DNA of 8,517 nucleotides from Chroococcidiopsidaceae cyanobacterium CP_BM_RX_35 (GCA_019242465.1 JAFAVL010000286.1:1-8517); one strand, 5' to 3'; positions 1-7,022 are shown, counted from the first letter of the stretch. Translations and numbers: made by a program. The notes: generated by a model from the letters alone, not told the origin.

Positions 1-570
1 AACTGAGCAACGATTTGAATGGTTTTGGCTTCGGCTGCTAATTGAACGGTCTCAATCGCAGCTTGCACCACAAAGCGCAGATCAAGCGGGTGGGTGCGGA
101 GATTGAGCTTGCCGCTGACAATCCGAGAGGTATCTAAAATATCTTCAACTAACTGGGATTGCGCTCTGGCACTCCGCTCAATCACTTCTATTGCGTGAGC
201 GGCAGTCGCTTCATTCAGGGTACGGGCGCGGAGCATCTGTGCTTAACCCAGCATGGCGTTGAGGGGATTGCGAAGTTCATGCGAGAGGTTTGAGAGAAAT
301 TCATCTTTGACTCGGTTGGCATCTTCCGCTAACTGACGGGCTGACTGCTCGACTTCAAATTGCTTCCGCTCGGTGATGTCTGCGATCGCCAGCAAAATCA
401 TGTCAGCGTTGTCCTCTCGTTGCAGCTTGCAGGCCTTCAGCAGCATCGTTTTTTGCCCAATCTGCTCAAAACAATGCTCCACCTCAAAATTCTGAACCTG
501 CCGATCGTTAATCAAAACCTCTTCCAGAAGCGATCGCAGTTGGGGAATATTCCACTGTCGATTGCCTAGC
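1..570 (-). pseudogene. Displaced PAS-HisKA histidine kinase part of the CheB-CheR fusion, with frameshift and nonsense codon; continues past left edge
   Basis: This is the continuation of the neighbouring CheB-CheR-PAS frame after a one-base shift. Reading from about 572 leftward gives ELGNRQWNIPQLRSLLEE, the expected second half of the interrupted PAS domain. The motif ADITERKQ then marks the end of the PAS, and FLSNLSHELRNPLNAMLG is a HisKA H-box carrying the phospho-acceptor His. The next codon, at 243-245, is TAA where the family has Trp. In the same frame the homology resumes at once with AQMLRARTL and runs without further stops to the left edge, through LVEDILDTSRIVSGKL, typical of the second HisKA helix. 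An ATP-binding domain, and perhaps a receiver, should lie outside the window. An open segment exists at 243-515 starting at TTG, but that codon is an ordinary Leu in the homologous frame and no ribosome site supports it. With both lesions no functional kinase can be made by normal decoding. Confidence 0.85.
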
Positions 571-3297
571 TCAAACCAATAAAGATTGCTGGGTTTCAGA
601 TTCAGAAACCTGAAACATGTTGTAGAACGCTCGATTGACCGTGTTCACTCGCAAATTGGCATCCAGCACCACTAAAGGGGTTTGCACCGTCTCGACGATC
701 GCTTCTGCGTAGCTCCGTGCCGCCTCTAAGACCGCCGCATGGCGTTTAAGCGCGTTAATATCGAGAAACACCATGGTCACCCCATCAATTTGGTTTTCGC
801 TCGTGCGATAGGGACGAATCCGCAAGGAATACCAATGGCCAGATTGTGTTTGAATCTCTTCGGCTTTCGTATTGAGCGTCTCCAGTACCTCCAACGCCAT
901 GGCTTCTAAGTTAGAGGCATCAAAATCGCTGCGGAAGTCGTTAAAGGGTCGTCCGACATCGGTGGGAATGAAGTTAAACAGGCGCTGGGCGGTGCGGGTG
1001 AAGCGGCGAATTTTCAAATCATTCGTCAGCATCAAGATCAGCACACTGATGCTATCAATAAAATTGTTCAGGTCACTATTGTCTCGGTTTTGTTGCAGAT
1101 TGCGGCTCCGGAGTTCCTCGTTGGTTGTGCCAAGTTCCTCGTTCGTCGCCTGGATCTCCTCTTTAGCCGTTTGGAGTTCTTCATTGGTGCTTTGCAACTC
1201 CTCGTTGCTCGACAAGATTTCTTCGTTTGCCACTCGCAGGCTTTGGTTGAGATAGTTGTGTTCCTGAATCACTGCCTGCAAATGCGCTTGTGCCGAAAGC
1301 TCTCGTTGAGTTGAGGCTGCCAGCGCTTGACGAAGCTGAATGATTTCACGCTCTAAATCTTCGGGTTCCTGGGGTTCAACCGGAGTCGAAGTAAAGGGAG
1401 TGACCGGAGGTGAAACCGCTTCAAAAATGACCAGAAAATACAGCACGTTGGCGATCGTCGGTTGAAAGGCAATCACTTCCAGATTGAGGCAAGTTGATCG
1501 CTCACCCAATTCAAGCTGAATTTGTTCTTGTCGAACCGAGGTGTTTTCGGTTTGAGCTTGATAAATTGCCGTACGAAGCGGAATCGCCAAGCCTTCCCGT
1601 GCCATCAGCAGCAGGTTTAAGTCAGTAGTTCCGGGAGGCAGTTTCAGGTAGAGATCGGTGTCTCCGCGCAGGTGGAGAATGTGCATTTGGTCGTTCACCA
1701 CGACGGACACTGGCGCATAGCGATTTGAGATTAGCTGATCCACTTCTCGCGCTAAATCAAAATTATTGGCAATGGTCTCAACAATTCGCTGCTGACTCTC
1801 GCCGCTGACCACGGGGTAGGGGCTGGTCGTGAATGAAAATAGCGGACGAGTCAAGGTCAACTTGCGAGCATAAATTTTGGCGGATTCGTGGACTGAGGTA
1901 AACAAGTCTGAGGCGGTCTTGATGCTTTCGGAACTGCCCAACATCAAAAAGCCGGTTAAGTTAAGACTGAAATGAAAGAGGGATATGATGCGTTCTTGCA
2001 ACGAATCTGATAAATAAATCAGCACGTTGCGACAGCTAATCAGGTCAAGGTGGGAGAACGGCGGGTCGCTCCCTAAATTGTGCCGGGCAAAGACACACAG
2101 TTCTCGGAGGTTGCTGCTAATCTGATACCCCCCGGATATAGGGACAAAGAAGCGGTTGAGCCGATCGGGTGAAACTCCTCCAAGCTGGCTTTCTAAGTAG
2201 AAGCCTGCCCTAGCTTTGTTGAGCGCCGCTTCGCTGACATCGGTGGCAAAAATTTGGATCGGCGGCGTGGTGGCACGATCGCTGAAAAACTCTAATAAGC
2301 AAATGGCGAGCGAGTAAACTTCTTCCCCTGTGGAACACCCTGCTACCCAAATCCGCATCGGAGTGCTAGCCGTTTTGTTTTGGCTAATGGTGGGAAAAAC
2401 CTGTGTTTTTAACTGCTCAAAGGCTTCTGGGTCCCGGAAGAAACTAGTGACGTGGATTAGAATTTCTTCATAGAGCGCTTGAACTTCAGCCGGATGTTCT
2501 TGCAGATACTGAGCATAATCCTCTAAGCTTTCGAGCTTATACAACAGCATCCGACGCTGCAGTCGGCGCTCGATCGTTGTGGGTTTGTAAAGCGTGAAGT
2601 CAATGCCGGTCCTGGTTCGCAACAGTGCAAAAATGGTCGCCAGGGCATTGCCGGGTTGGGGCAACTCCTGCACGACCTGAATCGGCTCTGAGCGGTGTAA
2701 AAAGTTACTGCGACTGAGTTTTGTCAGTTCTGTGGCAATGGCTTGCGGCGGTAGCACAAAATCCACACTGCCAGTCGCAACAGCGGTATTCGGCATACTA
2801 TCAAATTTGGCGGTTAATTTGCATTGAGCAAACGTCACACCGCCCGCCACCTTAACCGCTTTTACCCCCTGCGACCCGTCTGAATCCAGGCCCGATAGAA
2901 CGACTGCGATCGCTTTGTTCCCCCGATCCACTGCTAAGGAGTCAAAAAACACATCTGCGAGCAGATTGTGACCCTGAATTTTCTGGCGTGGAGCGAGATG
3001 AAAGATGCCGTCTACCAGAGTCATCTGAGCGTTGGGCGGAATCACGTAGATCTCATTTGGCTCAACCACCATCTGGTCTTGCACCTGACGCACGGGCATT
3101 TCGGTCAATCTGCCTAAGATTTCGGTCAGCAGACTTTCGTGGTTGGGAGAGAGATGTTGAATCAGCACAAATGCCATGCCTGTATCTGTCGGCAAGTGAC
3201 GAATCAGGTCTGAGAATGCCTCCAGTCCCCCGGCCGAAGCAGCGATTCCTACCACCGGAAAAGGAGCATCGGTTTCAGCGAGAGGCTCTATGTCCAT
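571..3297 (-). CDS. CheB-CheR fusion sensory protein, prematurely ended in its second PAS domain
   Basis: This is the 908-residue intact part of a larger fused sensory protein. Residues about 14-195 are a CheB methylesterase domain with no N-terminal receiver; its catalytic triad is S21 (in AASAGG), H48 (QHLSPNH) and D140 (DSDG). Residues about 215-480 are a CheR methyltransferase domain, with the SAM-binding motif WVAGCSTGEE at 317-326 and SCRNVLIYL at 421-429. Residues 645-740 form a coiled coil with NEEL at seven-residue spacing. Residues about 745-848 are a PAS domain of the type usual after CheR in such fusions. A second PAS begins near 858 and is cut off. In the family, CheB and CheR remove and add methyl groups on glutamates of chemoreceptors; the substrate of the fused cytoplasmic form is usually unknown. 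The ATG at 3297 is the only usable start in this frame, because a TGA lies 16 codons upstream, but there is no clear Shine-Dalgarno sequence. The frame ends at a TGA caused by a frameshift; the kinase part continues in another frame to its left. Confidence 0.9.
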   Translation of the reverse strand: MDIEPLAETDAPFPVVGIAASAGGLEAFSDLIRHLPTDTGMAFVLIQHLSPNHESLLTEILGRLTEMPVRQVQDQMVVEPNEIYVIPPNAQMTLVDGIFHLAPRQKIQGHNLLADVFFDSLAVDRGNKAIAVVLSGLDSDGSQGVKAVKVAGGVTFAQCKLTAKFDSMPNTAVATGSVDFVLPPQAIATELTKLSRSNFLHRSEPIQVVQELPQPGNALATIFALLRTRTGIDFTLYKPTTIERRLQRRMLLYKLESLEDYAQYLQEHPAEVQALYEEILIHVTSFFRDPEAFEQLKTQVFPTISQNKTASTPMRIWVAGCSTGEEVYSLAICLLEFFSDRATTPPIQIFATDVSEAALNKARAGFYLESQLGGVSPDRLNRFFVPISGGYQISSNLRELCVFARHNLGSDPPFSHLDLISCRNVLIYLSDSLQERIISLFHFSLNLTGFLMLGSSESIKTASDLFTSVHESAKIYARKLTLTRPLFSFTTSPYPVVSGESQQRIVETIANNFDLAREVDQLISNRYAPVSVVVNDQMHILHLRGDTDLYLKLPPGTTDLNLLLMAREGLAIPLRTAIYQAQTENTSVRQEQIQLELGERSTCLNLEVIAFQPTIANVLYFLVIFEAVSPPVTPFTSTPVEPQEPEDLEREIIQLRQALAASTQRELSAQAHLQAVIQEHNYLNQSLRVANEEILSSNEELQSTNEELQTAKEEIQATNEELGTTNEELRSRNLQQNRDNSDLNNFIDSISVLILMLTNDLKIRRFTRTAQRLFNFIPTDVGRPFNDFRSDFDASNLEAMALEVLETLNTKAEEIQTQSGHWYSLRIRPYRTSENQIDGVTMVFLDINALKRHAAVLEAARSYAEAIVETVQTPLVVLDANLRVNTVNRAFYNMFQVSESETQQSLLV
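1108..1227 (-). repeat. Heptad repeat of the NEEL coiled coil in the CheB-CheR fusion
   Basis: Residues 691-730 hold six consecutive seven-residue units: NEEI, NEEL, NEEL, KEEI, NEEL and NEEL, at 691, 698, 705, 712, 719 and 726, each followed by a Q/L/G plus S/T/A-rich spacer. The pattern predicts a continuous coiled coil between the CheR and PAS domains, so it is likely a dimerisation or signalling helix. The DNA units are related but diverged in codon use, so the repeat is kept at protein level rather than being a fresh tandem duplication. Confidence 0.85.
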
Positions 3298-3327
3298 GGG
3301 TTCAGAAGTGTTGGCTTCAGGTGATTT

Positions 3328-3346
3328 TTTTTGGGGGGGAAGTCAT
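3328..3346 (-). other. Possible upstream start and C7A8 homopolymer tract in the leader of the CheB-CheR gene
   Basis: On the minus strand an ATG at 3346-3344 is followed by ACTT and then seven C and eight A. As written, this frame stops after nine codons (MTSPPKKIT). Removing one base from either run would join it to the annotated gene as MTSPQKKSPEANTSEP followed by MDIEPLAE. A Pro/Lys/Ser-rich tail of this kind before the CheB domain seems plausible for such fusions. The tract could be a slippage-prone switch, a third lesion, or a sequencing error in a homopolymer. Confidence 0.45.
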
Positions 3347-3393
3347 AAACAATACATGCACTACTGAGTATTCGAGAATTAAGAATTGGGGAA

Positions 3394-3675
3394 CTAAAAA
3401 TTTTTCGGAAAATATTGCTCCAGCAAACGGTGAGCCATTTCACAGTCTGCTTTGCTGCCAAACTGACTCATTTCGATCGCCAAAGCGTTTAGTTGCCGCA
3501 AGGCTAAGGGCATTGGTTTTGCGCGATCGTTCTCCCAACGGTTTACGGTTACTAACGTCACACCTAATTTGGCGGCAAATTGCTCTTGAGTCAGCCCACA
3601 CAGCGCTCTCAATTTACGGACAAGCTCATTTATATCAGCGGTCGGGGGGTTAGCTTTAGGCATTGTCAACGACAT
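3394..3675 (-). CDS. Small XRE/Cro-type helix-turn-helix regulator
   Basis: This 93-residue protein has a helix-turn-helix of the Cro/C1 (XRE) type at about residues 18-65. The segment LTQEQFAAKLGVTLVTVNRWE matches the usual pattern: LTQEQFA as first helix, a Gly turn, then a TVNRWE recognition helix. A short helical C-terminal tail follows. It has no sensor domain, so any ligand or partner is unknown. The ATG at 3675 is preferred because AAGG lies six bases upstream; the in-frame ATG at 3663 has no such site. The CheB-CheR gene starts 96 bp downstream on the same strand, so co-transcription is possible but not shown. Small XRE proteins often regulate themselves or belong to toxin-antitoxin pairs, but no partner toxin is visible here. 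DNA binding is well supported; the target is unknown. Confidence 0.8.
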   Translation of the reverse strand: MSLTMPKANPPTADINELVRKLRALCGLTQEQFAAKLGVTLVTVNRWENDRAKPMPLALRQLNALAIEMSQFGSKADCEMAHRLLEQYFPKNF

Positions 3676-3700
3676 GAATTACCTTCGTCAAACGTTAGCG

Positions 3701-3714
3701 AATGATGCGTCATT
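3701..3714. promoter_or_regulatory. Candidate operator palindrome upstream of the XRE gene
   Basis: AATGATGCGTCATT is a near-perfect inverted repeat with arms AATGA and TCATT, 26 bp before the XRE start codon. Its position and two-fold symmetry fit an autoregulatory site for a dimeric XRE protein. No second copy was found near another start, and no good -10/-35 pair could be fixed around it, so this is inference. Confidence 0.3.
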
Positions 3715-3762
3715 TGATTATTATTGAACACGTCAAAAAGCTAAGGCAAATCTACCTTTCGA

Positions 3763-3796
3763 TACCATTGTTAAGACGGTTTTGACTGTCATGGTA
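3763..3796. other. Bulged stem-loop in the XRE-hslO intergenic region
   Basis: TACCAT (3763-3768) pairs with ATGGTA (3791-3796). Stacked directly inside, GACGGT (3775-3780) pairs with ACTGTC (3785-3790) through five Watson-Crick pairs and one G-T wobble, closing a TTTG loop. The left arm has a six-base bulge, TGTTAA. There is no T-run on either side, so it does not look like an intrinsic terminator. It could be a leader structure, part of a small RNA, or a protein-binding site. Confidence 0.4.
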
Positions 3797-3996
3797 CGGC
3801 TCAAGTGTATAACCTATTGGCTCTGGAACATTCTTTCCCTGTGTTTCTTCCAGATTTAGCTGGTGCTATGGCGCTAGTTAGAGGCTCACTTCTTGATCAG
3901 CCGTCAGTCTTTTTGCGCCCCCTGCCTCCCGTACTCCCAGCCCCCTCTTCAGTCAACCTAGAATAGAAAAGGCTGTTAAGAAGTGTAAGGTTTTTC

Positions 3997-4893
3997 ATGG
4001 CGGATCAGTTAATTCGCGCCACAGCAGCGGCGGGTGGAATTCGTGCTGTGGGTGTTATCACCACACGCCTGACAGAAGAAGCACGCGCTAGGCATAAGCT
4101 CTCCTATGTGGCAACTGCTGCACTGGGTCGCACCATGTCAGCTGGACTGTTACTCGCATCCAATATGAAACGCGCCGGATCGCGAGTCAATCTCCGAGTC
4201 AAAGGCAATGGTCCATTAGAGGGAATTCTAGTAGATGCTGGGTTGGATGGAACGGTGCGTGGTTACGTGGACAATCCCAGTGTGGAGCTACCACCAAACG
4301 CTAAGGGCAAGCTTGACGTTGGTGGTGCGGTGGGACGAGATGGCTACCTCTATGTCGTCAGGGATGTAGGATATGGCTATCCCTACGCCAGCACTGTTGA
4401 ACTCGTTTCAGGAGAAATTGGCGATGATGTAACCCACTACTTAGTGAGTTCCGAACAGACACCTTCAGCTCTGGTTTTGGGTGTGTTTGTCGGTAGTGAC
4501 GGAGTCCAGGCGTCTGGGGGGCTACTAATTCAAGTCTTACCCAAAGCTGCCCGAGACGAAGCATTGGTACAAACCCTAGAATCACGGGTAGCAGCGCTAT
4601 CTGGATTCACACCACTATTGCAGGCAGGGTTGATGCTACCGGAGATCTTCGACCAGTTATTGGGAGATATGGGACTAGAGATCATCCCAGAAACTCAGTT
4701 AGTACAGTTCCACTGTGGTTGCAATTTCGACAGAGTACTAGGTGCTTTAAAAATGCTAGGAGAAGCCGAACTCCAGGACATGATTGAGAAAGATCATGGA
4801 GCTGAGGCAACTTGCCACTTTTGTGGAAAAGTATACCAAGCAAGCAGCGACGAACTCGCTCAACTCATAGTAGATTTGAGAGCTGAATCCTGA
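3997..4893 (+). CDS. hslO: Hsp33, redox-regulated molecular chaperone
   Basis: This 298-residue protein matches Hsp33 at about full family length. In the family, the cytosolic chaperone is inactive when reduced, with zinc held by four cysteines. Oxidative plus heat or unfolding stress forms disulfides, releases zinc and turns on holdase activity. The zinc site is visible as C240-X-C242 and C273-X2-C276 near the C-terminus. The N-terminal domain shows the usual conserved blocks, for example MSAGLLLASNMK, RVKGNGPLEGILVDA and GDDVTHYL. The start ATG has TAAGG six bases upstream and the protein begins with the expected DQLIRATA. It seems to be a single-gene unit: a divergent regulator lies upstream and the next gene starts 118 bp downstream. 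Confidence 0.97.
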   Translation: MADQLIRATAAAGGIRAVGVITTRLTEEARARHKLSYVATAALGRTMSAGLLLASNMKRAGSRVNLRVKGNGPLEGILVDAGLDGTVRGYVDNPSVELPPNAKGKLDVGGAVGRDGYLYVVRDVGYGYPYASTVELVSGEIGDDVTHYLVSSEQTPSALVLGVFVGSDGVQASGGLLIQVLPKAARDEALVQTLESRVAALSGFTPLLQAGLMLPEIFDQLLGDMGLEIIPETQLVQFHCGCNFDRVLGALKMLGEAELQDMIEKDHGAEATCHFCGKVYQASSDELAQLIVDLRAES

Positions 4894-4928
4894 GTTGCTC
4901 TCCTTGGTTAACCTGGAGTATAGATAGC

Positions 4929-4956
4929 TTTTTGTACATAGGGACGGTACTATAGC
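4929..4956 (+). promoter_or_regulatory. Weak candidate promoter for the repeat-protein gene
   Basis: TATAGC at 4951-4956 resembles a -10 box, with TTTTTG at 4929-4934 sixteen bases upstream as a poor -35. It lies about 55 bp before the start codon at 5012, in the 118-bp gap after hslO. The match is modest and read-through from hslO cannot be excluded. Confidence 0.25.
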
Positions 4957-5011
4957 TACAACGATTGGCTCTTGCTAGAGTCAACGCAGTAAGGATATTT
5001 GGGTGTAAGTA

Positions 5012-7000
5012 ATGAGTGAGCGGAGCATTCCAGAAGGTTGGTCTGCTGTGGAAGCACCAGGTCTAGGCGGCGGGTTGTCTGAACCAATTGCAAAAACCCC
5101 CGATCAAGACTTCGAGACGGTACCGCCGTCTGGACCTCAGGGTAATGGTAACAAGCTTCCTCGCCAGTCGAAGTGGCAACGCTGGTCACGAAGTTGGGTG
5201 TTGTGGATAGTTATCGGAGGCTTGACCTCGTGCGGAGCGGGAATCGTAGCGGTGGCGCTGATCTTGAGGTTGCCAGGACTGCCGAGCTGTTCATCAATTT
5301 TCTGGCCTACGGCTTCAGCATCAATGCGCCTCTACTGCGCTCAATCCGCAGCCGACAAGCACACAGTAGATGAATTACTGCGGGCGATCGCTCTCGTACA
5401 GGTACTACCACCCAACCATCCCTTACATTCTGAGATCAACCGTCATCTAAAACAGTGGTCATTGGAGATGCTAGATCTGGGAGATCAAGAGTTCCAAGCG
5501 GGTCATTTAGATGAGGCGATCGCCATTGCTCACAAGGTTCCCTCAGATCTGCCAGCTTTTCCATTAGTGCGAGAGCGAATAGCGACTTGGCAGTCAACTT
5601 GGTCAGCAGCCGAAGACATTTATCACAGTGCTAGGGTGGAAATTCACCAACAACGCTGGCACCAAGCATTTAGTTATGCGGCAAGCCTGCTTAGTGTAAA
5701 CAATAACTACTGGGCGACGACTAAATATGAGGAATTGAATAACAGAATCGAAACGGCGCGAACAGATAGTAGAGAATTGGCAAAAGCCGACAGTCTGGCA
5801 AAAGCAGGGGGCTTAGAAAATCTTCTAGCAGCAGTTAAGATAGCAGAGTCAATCGGAGCAGATAGTGACTTTTTCCAGACTGCTCAAGCCGCAATTCCAG
5901 AATATGGGCGGCAACTCCTAGATTTAGCGCAGGCAGCTCTAGATCAGCATAATACAGATGCCGCCGTTAAAATTGCCTCATCCATCCCTGAGAGCGCCAA
6001 GCTCCAGGCAGAAGTTCAAGACTTCACGACCATTGCTGGAGCATGGCGTGACGCATGGAGTGACACGATTCCCAGCTTGCAAAGTGCGATTGCTGTGGTC
6101 CAAAACATCGGCTCCGATCGACCCATGTACAGCAAGGCGCAAGAACTGCTTGACCGTTGGCAACTGCAAATTGGCGATGTAGCTCATTTAGAGAAAGCCC
6201 GTGAGCTGGCTCAAGGGGGAGAAATTAAAGATTTGCAGGCGGCGATGACGGAAGCCCAGCTGATCCCAGATCAAAATCCAGATGCTTCAGAGCGAGACGA
6301 GGAGGTAACTGGTTGGCGACGGCGAATAGAGACGATTGAAGATCGCCCCTACTTAGATAAAGCTGAGCAGATAGCTAGTGGGGGAGATATTAATTCCCTG
6401 CAAGCAGCAATCGATGCAGCAAATCAGATCGCCAGTGGTCGAGCCCTCTATCAGGAAGCCCAAAGCAAGGTCGCAAATTGGACCAATCAAATTCAGCGGA
6501 TGCAAGACCAGCCCTACCTAGACCAGGCTCGAACACTTGCTAGCAACGGTGATTTGCCAGGCGCGATCGCTGAAGCTCAAAATATTCAACCAGGACGAGC
6601 GCTCTCAAGTGAAGCACAAGCTGCCATCACTGACTGGCAGGGTCAAATCCAAGCTAGAGAAAATTGGCAGTCAGCGCGTAGCCTGGCTCAGCAGGGAACA
6701 CCAGAAGCACTAAGAGAGGCAATTCAGAAGGCAGACCAAGTGCCAACAACGAGCCCACTACGCACCGATGTGAATAGCGCTATTAGTCAGTGGAGCTATC
6801 AAATATTGAGTATTGCACAAGACCGGGGCGCGTCTGATCTTCCTGGTGCGATCGCAATTGCCAAACAAATTCCACCTGGTACTGACGCTTACAAAGCTGC
6901 CCAAACGCAAATTGCAATTTGGCAGAAGTTTTTGAACCCACCTCCTGAGCAACAAACTCCGTCACCTGCGAGTCCAGAGGTCCCATCTGCATCTCCCTAA
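5012..7000 (+). CDS. Membrane-anchored protein with degenerate helical repeats, function unknown
   Basis: The 662-residue product has a polar N-terminus (1-60) ending in the basic RQSKWQRWSR, one hydrophobic segment at about 61-88, then a long soluble region. By the positive-inside rule the N-terminus is cytosolic and the repeat region lies in the periplasm or thylakoid lumen. C93 and C109 just after the membrane could form a disulfide. Residues 395-640 hold about five units of 40-55 residues with the pattern A..LA..GD...L..AI..A..I....LY..AQ..I..W, and more diverged units seem to run from about residue 115. This looks like an alpha-solenoid related in style to TPR or PilF-like repeats, suggesting a protein-binding scaffold. 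The tail is Pro/Ser-rich. I recognise a type seen in cyanobacteria and usually left hypothetical; no enzyme motif is visible. The start at ATG 5012 follows an in-frame TAA two codons earlier; a GGG nine bases upstream is the only ribosome-site hint. Confidence 0.85.
   Translation: MSERSIPEGWSAVEAPGLGGGLSEPIAKTPDQDFETVPPSGPQGNGNKLPRQSKWQRWSRSWVLWIVIGGLTSCGAGIVAVALILRLPGLPSCSSIFWPTASASMRLYCAQSAADKHTVDELLRAIALVQVLPPNHPLHSEINRHLKQWSLEMLDLGDQEFQAGHLDEAIAIAHKVPSDLPAFPLVRERIATWQSTWSAAEDIYHSARVEIHQQRWHQAFSYAASLLSVNNNYWATTKYEELNNRIETARTDSRELAKADSLAKAGGLENLLAAVKIAESIGADSDFFQTAQAAIPEYGRQLLDLAQAALDQHNTDAAVKIASSIPESAKLQAEVQDFTTIAGAWRDAWSDTIPSLQSAIAVVQNIGSDRPMYSKAQELLDRWQLQIGDVAHLEKARELAQGGEIKDLQAAMTEAQLIPDQNPDASERDEEVTGWRRRIETIEDRPYLDKAEQIASGGDINSLQAAIDAANQIASGRALYQEAQSKVANWTNQIQRMQDQPYLDQARTLASNGDLPGAIAEAQNIQPGRALSSEAQAAITDWQGQIQARENWQSARSLAQQGTPEALREAIQKADQVPTTSPLRTDVNSAISQWSYQILSIAQDRGASDLPGAIAIAKQIPPGTDAYKAAQTQIAIWQKFLNPPPEQQTPSPASPEVPSASP
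6194..6931 (+). repeat. Five clearest helical repeat units of the membrane-anchored protein
   Basis: Units by eye are residues 395-449, 450-504, 505-553, 554-600 and 601-640. Each begins with A..LA or A..IA, continues with G or GD, then an AI..A helix, a short turn often with G or P, and ends AQ..I..WQ..I. The first two are both 55 residues and are joined by RPYLD and QPYLD, marking them as the most recent duplication. Unit edges are approximate. Confidence 0.7.
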
Positions 7001-7022
7001 CAGGGCTTGTAGAGCTTTCTAG

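Larger units (their letters stand above)
3676..3996. other. Divergent intergenic region between the XRE gene and hslO
   Basis: This 320-bp stretch carries no convincing gene. It should contain the promoters of both flanking genes, which point away from each other. Visible elements are a palindrome near the XRE start, a stem-loop at 3763-3796, a TATAAC at 3808-3813 that could be a -10 box for hslO (a TTGACT lies 20 bases upstream, wider than usual), and a C/T-rich tract at about 3909-3950. The ribosome site of hslO (TAAGG, six bases from the ATG) closes the region. Two tiny reading frames (22 and 32 codons) lack ribosome sites and are not called. Confidence 0.6.

Noticed and set aside
243..515. 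Separate 90-residue protein starting at a TTG
   Set aside because: The TTG aligns as an internal Leu of the PAS domain, homology extends upstream in the same frame to about 572, and it ends in the middle of HisKA. It is a piece of the broken fusion gene.
565..585. Programmed +1 frameshift like that of release factor 2
   Set aside because: The codon-TGA-shift layout is there, but the required upstream Shine-Dalgarno-like stimulator is missing, slippage of GTT to TTT is poor, and a second unrelated nonsense codon lies downstream. Simple mutation or sequence error is more likely.
872..1314. Two plus-strand open frames opposite the NEEL coiled coil
   Set aside because: They are Ser/Leu-rich products of reading the heptad repeat backwards; the minus-strand frame explains the sequence fully.
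2988..3653. 221-codon plus-strand open frame opposite the CheB-CheR start and the XRE gene
   Set aside because: It runs antisense to two well-supported genes, its product resembles no family and has odd composition, and no ribosome site precedes it.
3791..3859. 22-codon frame (MVRLKCITYWLW...) with a hydrophobic stretch before hslO
   Set aside because: Small membrane peptides are common in cyanobacteria, but there is no ribosome site and no resemblance to a known photosystem or cytochrome subunit, and its ATG is part of the stem-loop arm.
3909..3950. C/T-rich tract as a short tandem repeat or CRISPR remnant
   Set aside because: It has no fixed repeat unit or spacer pattern; it is only a pyrimidine-biased stretch.
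3868..3966. 32-codon frame in phase with hslO, possible leader peptide or N-terminal extension
   Set aside because: It ends at a TAG 31 bp before hslO, has no ribosome site, and its C/T-rich part gives only Pro/Leu-rich low-complexity sequence. Hsp33 needs no extension.
4901..4919. Terminator after hslO from CTCC...GGTTAACC...GGAG
   Set aside because: The inverted repeat is bulged, leaves only a TTAA loop closed by two G-C pairs, and the nearest T-run is about 10 bases away.
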